Assembly (NCBI GenBank): GCA_030706635.1
Contig: JAUZOD010000003.1
Coordinates: forward strand, 62,001 to 126,000
Direction: 5' to 3'
From: Bacteroidota bacterium
GTDB lineage: Bacteria; Bacteroidota; Bacteroidia; Chitinophagales; Chitinophagaceae
DNA length: 64,000 nucleotides
The translations under genes were made by a program, and so were the position numbers. Under the pieces are notes generated by a model that saw nothing but the letters and a program-made list of their open reading frames with translations, was not told the origin of the DNA and searched no databases. Below are positions 63,573 to 64,000 of this stretch, piece after piece. Position 1 is the first letter of the stretch. Every line of letters starts with the position of its first letter.

Positions 63573-64000
63573 TTAGTAGTTGGGATTTTGAGTCAGCCTG
63601 CCTCCGCTCAATGCAATCTGGGTGCCTGGAATGGGCAATAATTCATTTTTACCTGCAACAAAATTTTTGCCAGCGGCCTGCATAACCTGCGCGGCGCGCC
63701 CCTGCCTAACAATATCGAAAAACCGGTCGTGTTCCAGGGCGAGTTCGATATGCCGTTCATTCCAGATGTCCATTTGGGTTGCCGATGTAGTAGTCAGCCC
63801 AACCCTTGCACGAACCATGGAAAGCGGCGTCATGGCGTCGCCGCCCACCTGCGTGGCCGCTTCGGCGTTCATTAACAGAACCTCGGCATACCGGAGAATA
63901 TGTACATTTTTATCTTTTCTGTCCCGGTTGCCAAAAAATGATTCCAGTTTTTCACTGTGGTAAGCCTTATAATTATAATAGGGTGACTGTACTCCCGTTC
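63573..64000 (-). CDS. SusD/RagB family outer-membrane protein (5' end beyond window)
   Basis: Only the last 142 codons are in the window. The frame is open to the window edge. The C-terminal signature is clear: HILRYAEVLLMNAEAA, WNERHIELALEHDRFFDIVR and KNELLPIPGTQI. SusD proteins sit on the outer surface and hand oligosaccharides to a SusC porin, which is probably encoded just outside the window to the right. It begins the polysaccharide utilisation locus. Confidence 0.93.
   Translation of the reverse strand, partial: TGVQSPYYNYKAYHSEKLESFFGNRDRKDKNVHILRYAEVLLMNAEAATQVGGDAMTPLSMVRARVGLTTTSATQMDIWNERHIELALEHDRFFDIVRQGRAAQVMQAAGKNFVAGKNELLPIPGTQIALSGGRLTQNPNY

Overview
The window looks like a chromosomal segment of a Bacteroidota bacterium, most likely of the Chitinophagaceae or a near relative. 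The evidence is recurrent TAnnTTTG promoter elements (several TACCTTTG), Bacteroidota-restricted families (DUF2480, IPExxxVDY, DUF4834, a long PurF-like protein), a SusD/LamG/glycosidase locus, futalosine-pathway menaquinone synthesis (MqnC) and a fused E1 alpha/beta 2-oxoacid dehydrogenase. No rRNA, tRNA, CRISPR array, insertion sequence or prophage is visible.

Layout. 0-9 kb: DUF2480, a PpiD-type foldase, quinolinate synthase (nadA), mnmG, ybeY, feoA, nadD. This part looks origin-proximal: two ParB-binding parS palindromes lie between mnmG and ybeY, and the gene-free stretch before nadA carries a cluster of DnaA-box-like sites next to very AT-rich DNA. 9-17 kb: M19 dipeptidase, fused E1, small membrane protein, a pair of M16 peptidase-family proteins, a retropepsin-like/PDZ protease, mqnC. 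17-31 kb: a large hybrid histidine kinase, a small secreted protein, a TonB-receptor-like outer-membrane barrel, a SWIM/SNF2 helicase, a beta-helix surface protein. 31-44 kb: M28 peptidase, IPExxxVDY protein, rho, asnS, padR-pspC, gcvT, comB, DUF885 lipoprotein. 44-54 kb: OmpA lipoprotein, PurF-like protein, LuxR-type regulator, SurA-like foldase, and the infB-nusA-rimP operon with a strong promoter and a leader hairpin. 54-64 kb: a polysaccharide utilisation locus reading leftwards, with SusD (cut by the window edge), LamG lipoprotein, three tandem glycoamylase-fold (GH144-type) hydrolases, an SGNH hydrolase and a GH3 beta-glucosidase, followed by a HAD phosphatase. Its gene content fits beta-1,2-glucan breakdown.

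The most unusual signal is a family of dispersed hairpin elements lying just beyond gene stop codons. Their arms are built from short degenerate units (GTTGACGG, GTTGATGG and perhaps GGATAGT/GTATATGG), pair across a short core containing GAATnCGCA, and change together between copies. Four good copies, one truncated copy and one variant are present. A separate GC-rich palindromic element sits in frame inside the linker of the fused E1 gene. An 11-bp helically phased repeat lies between the two parS sites.
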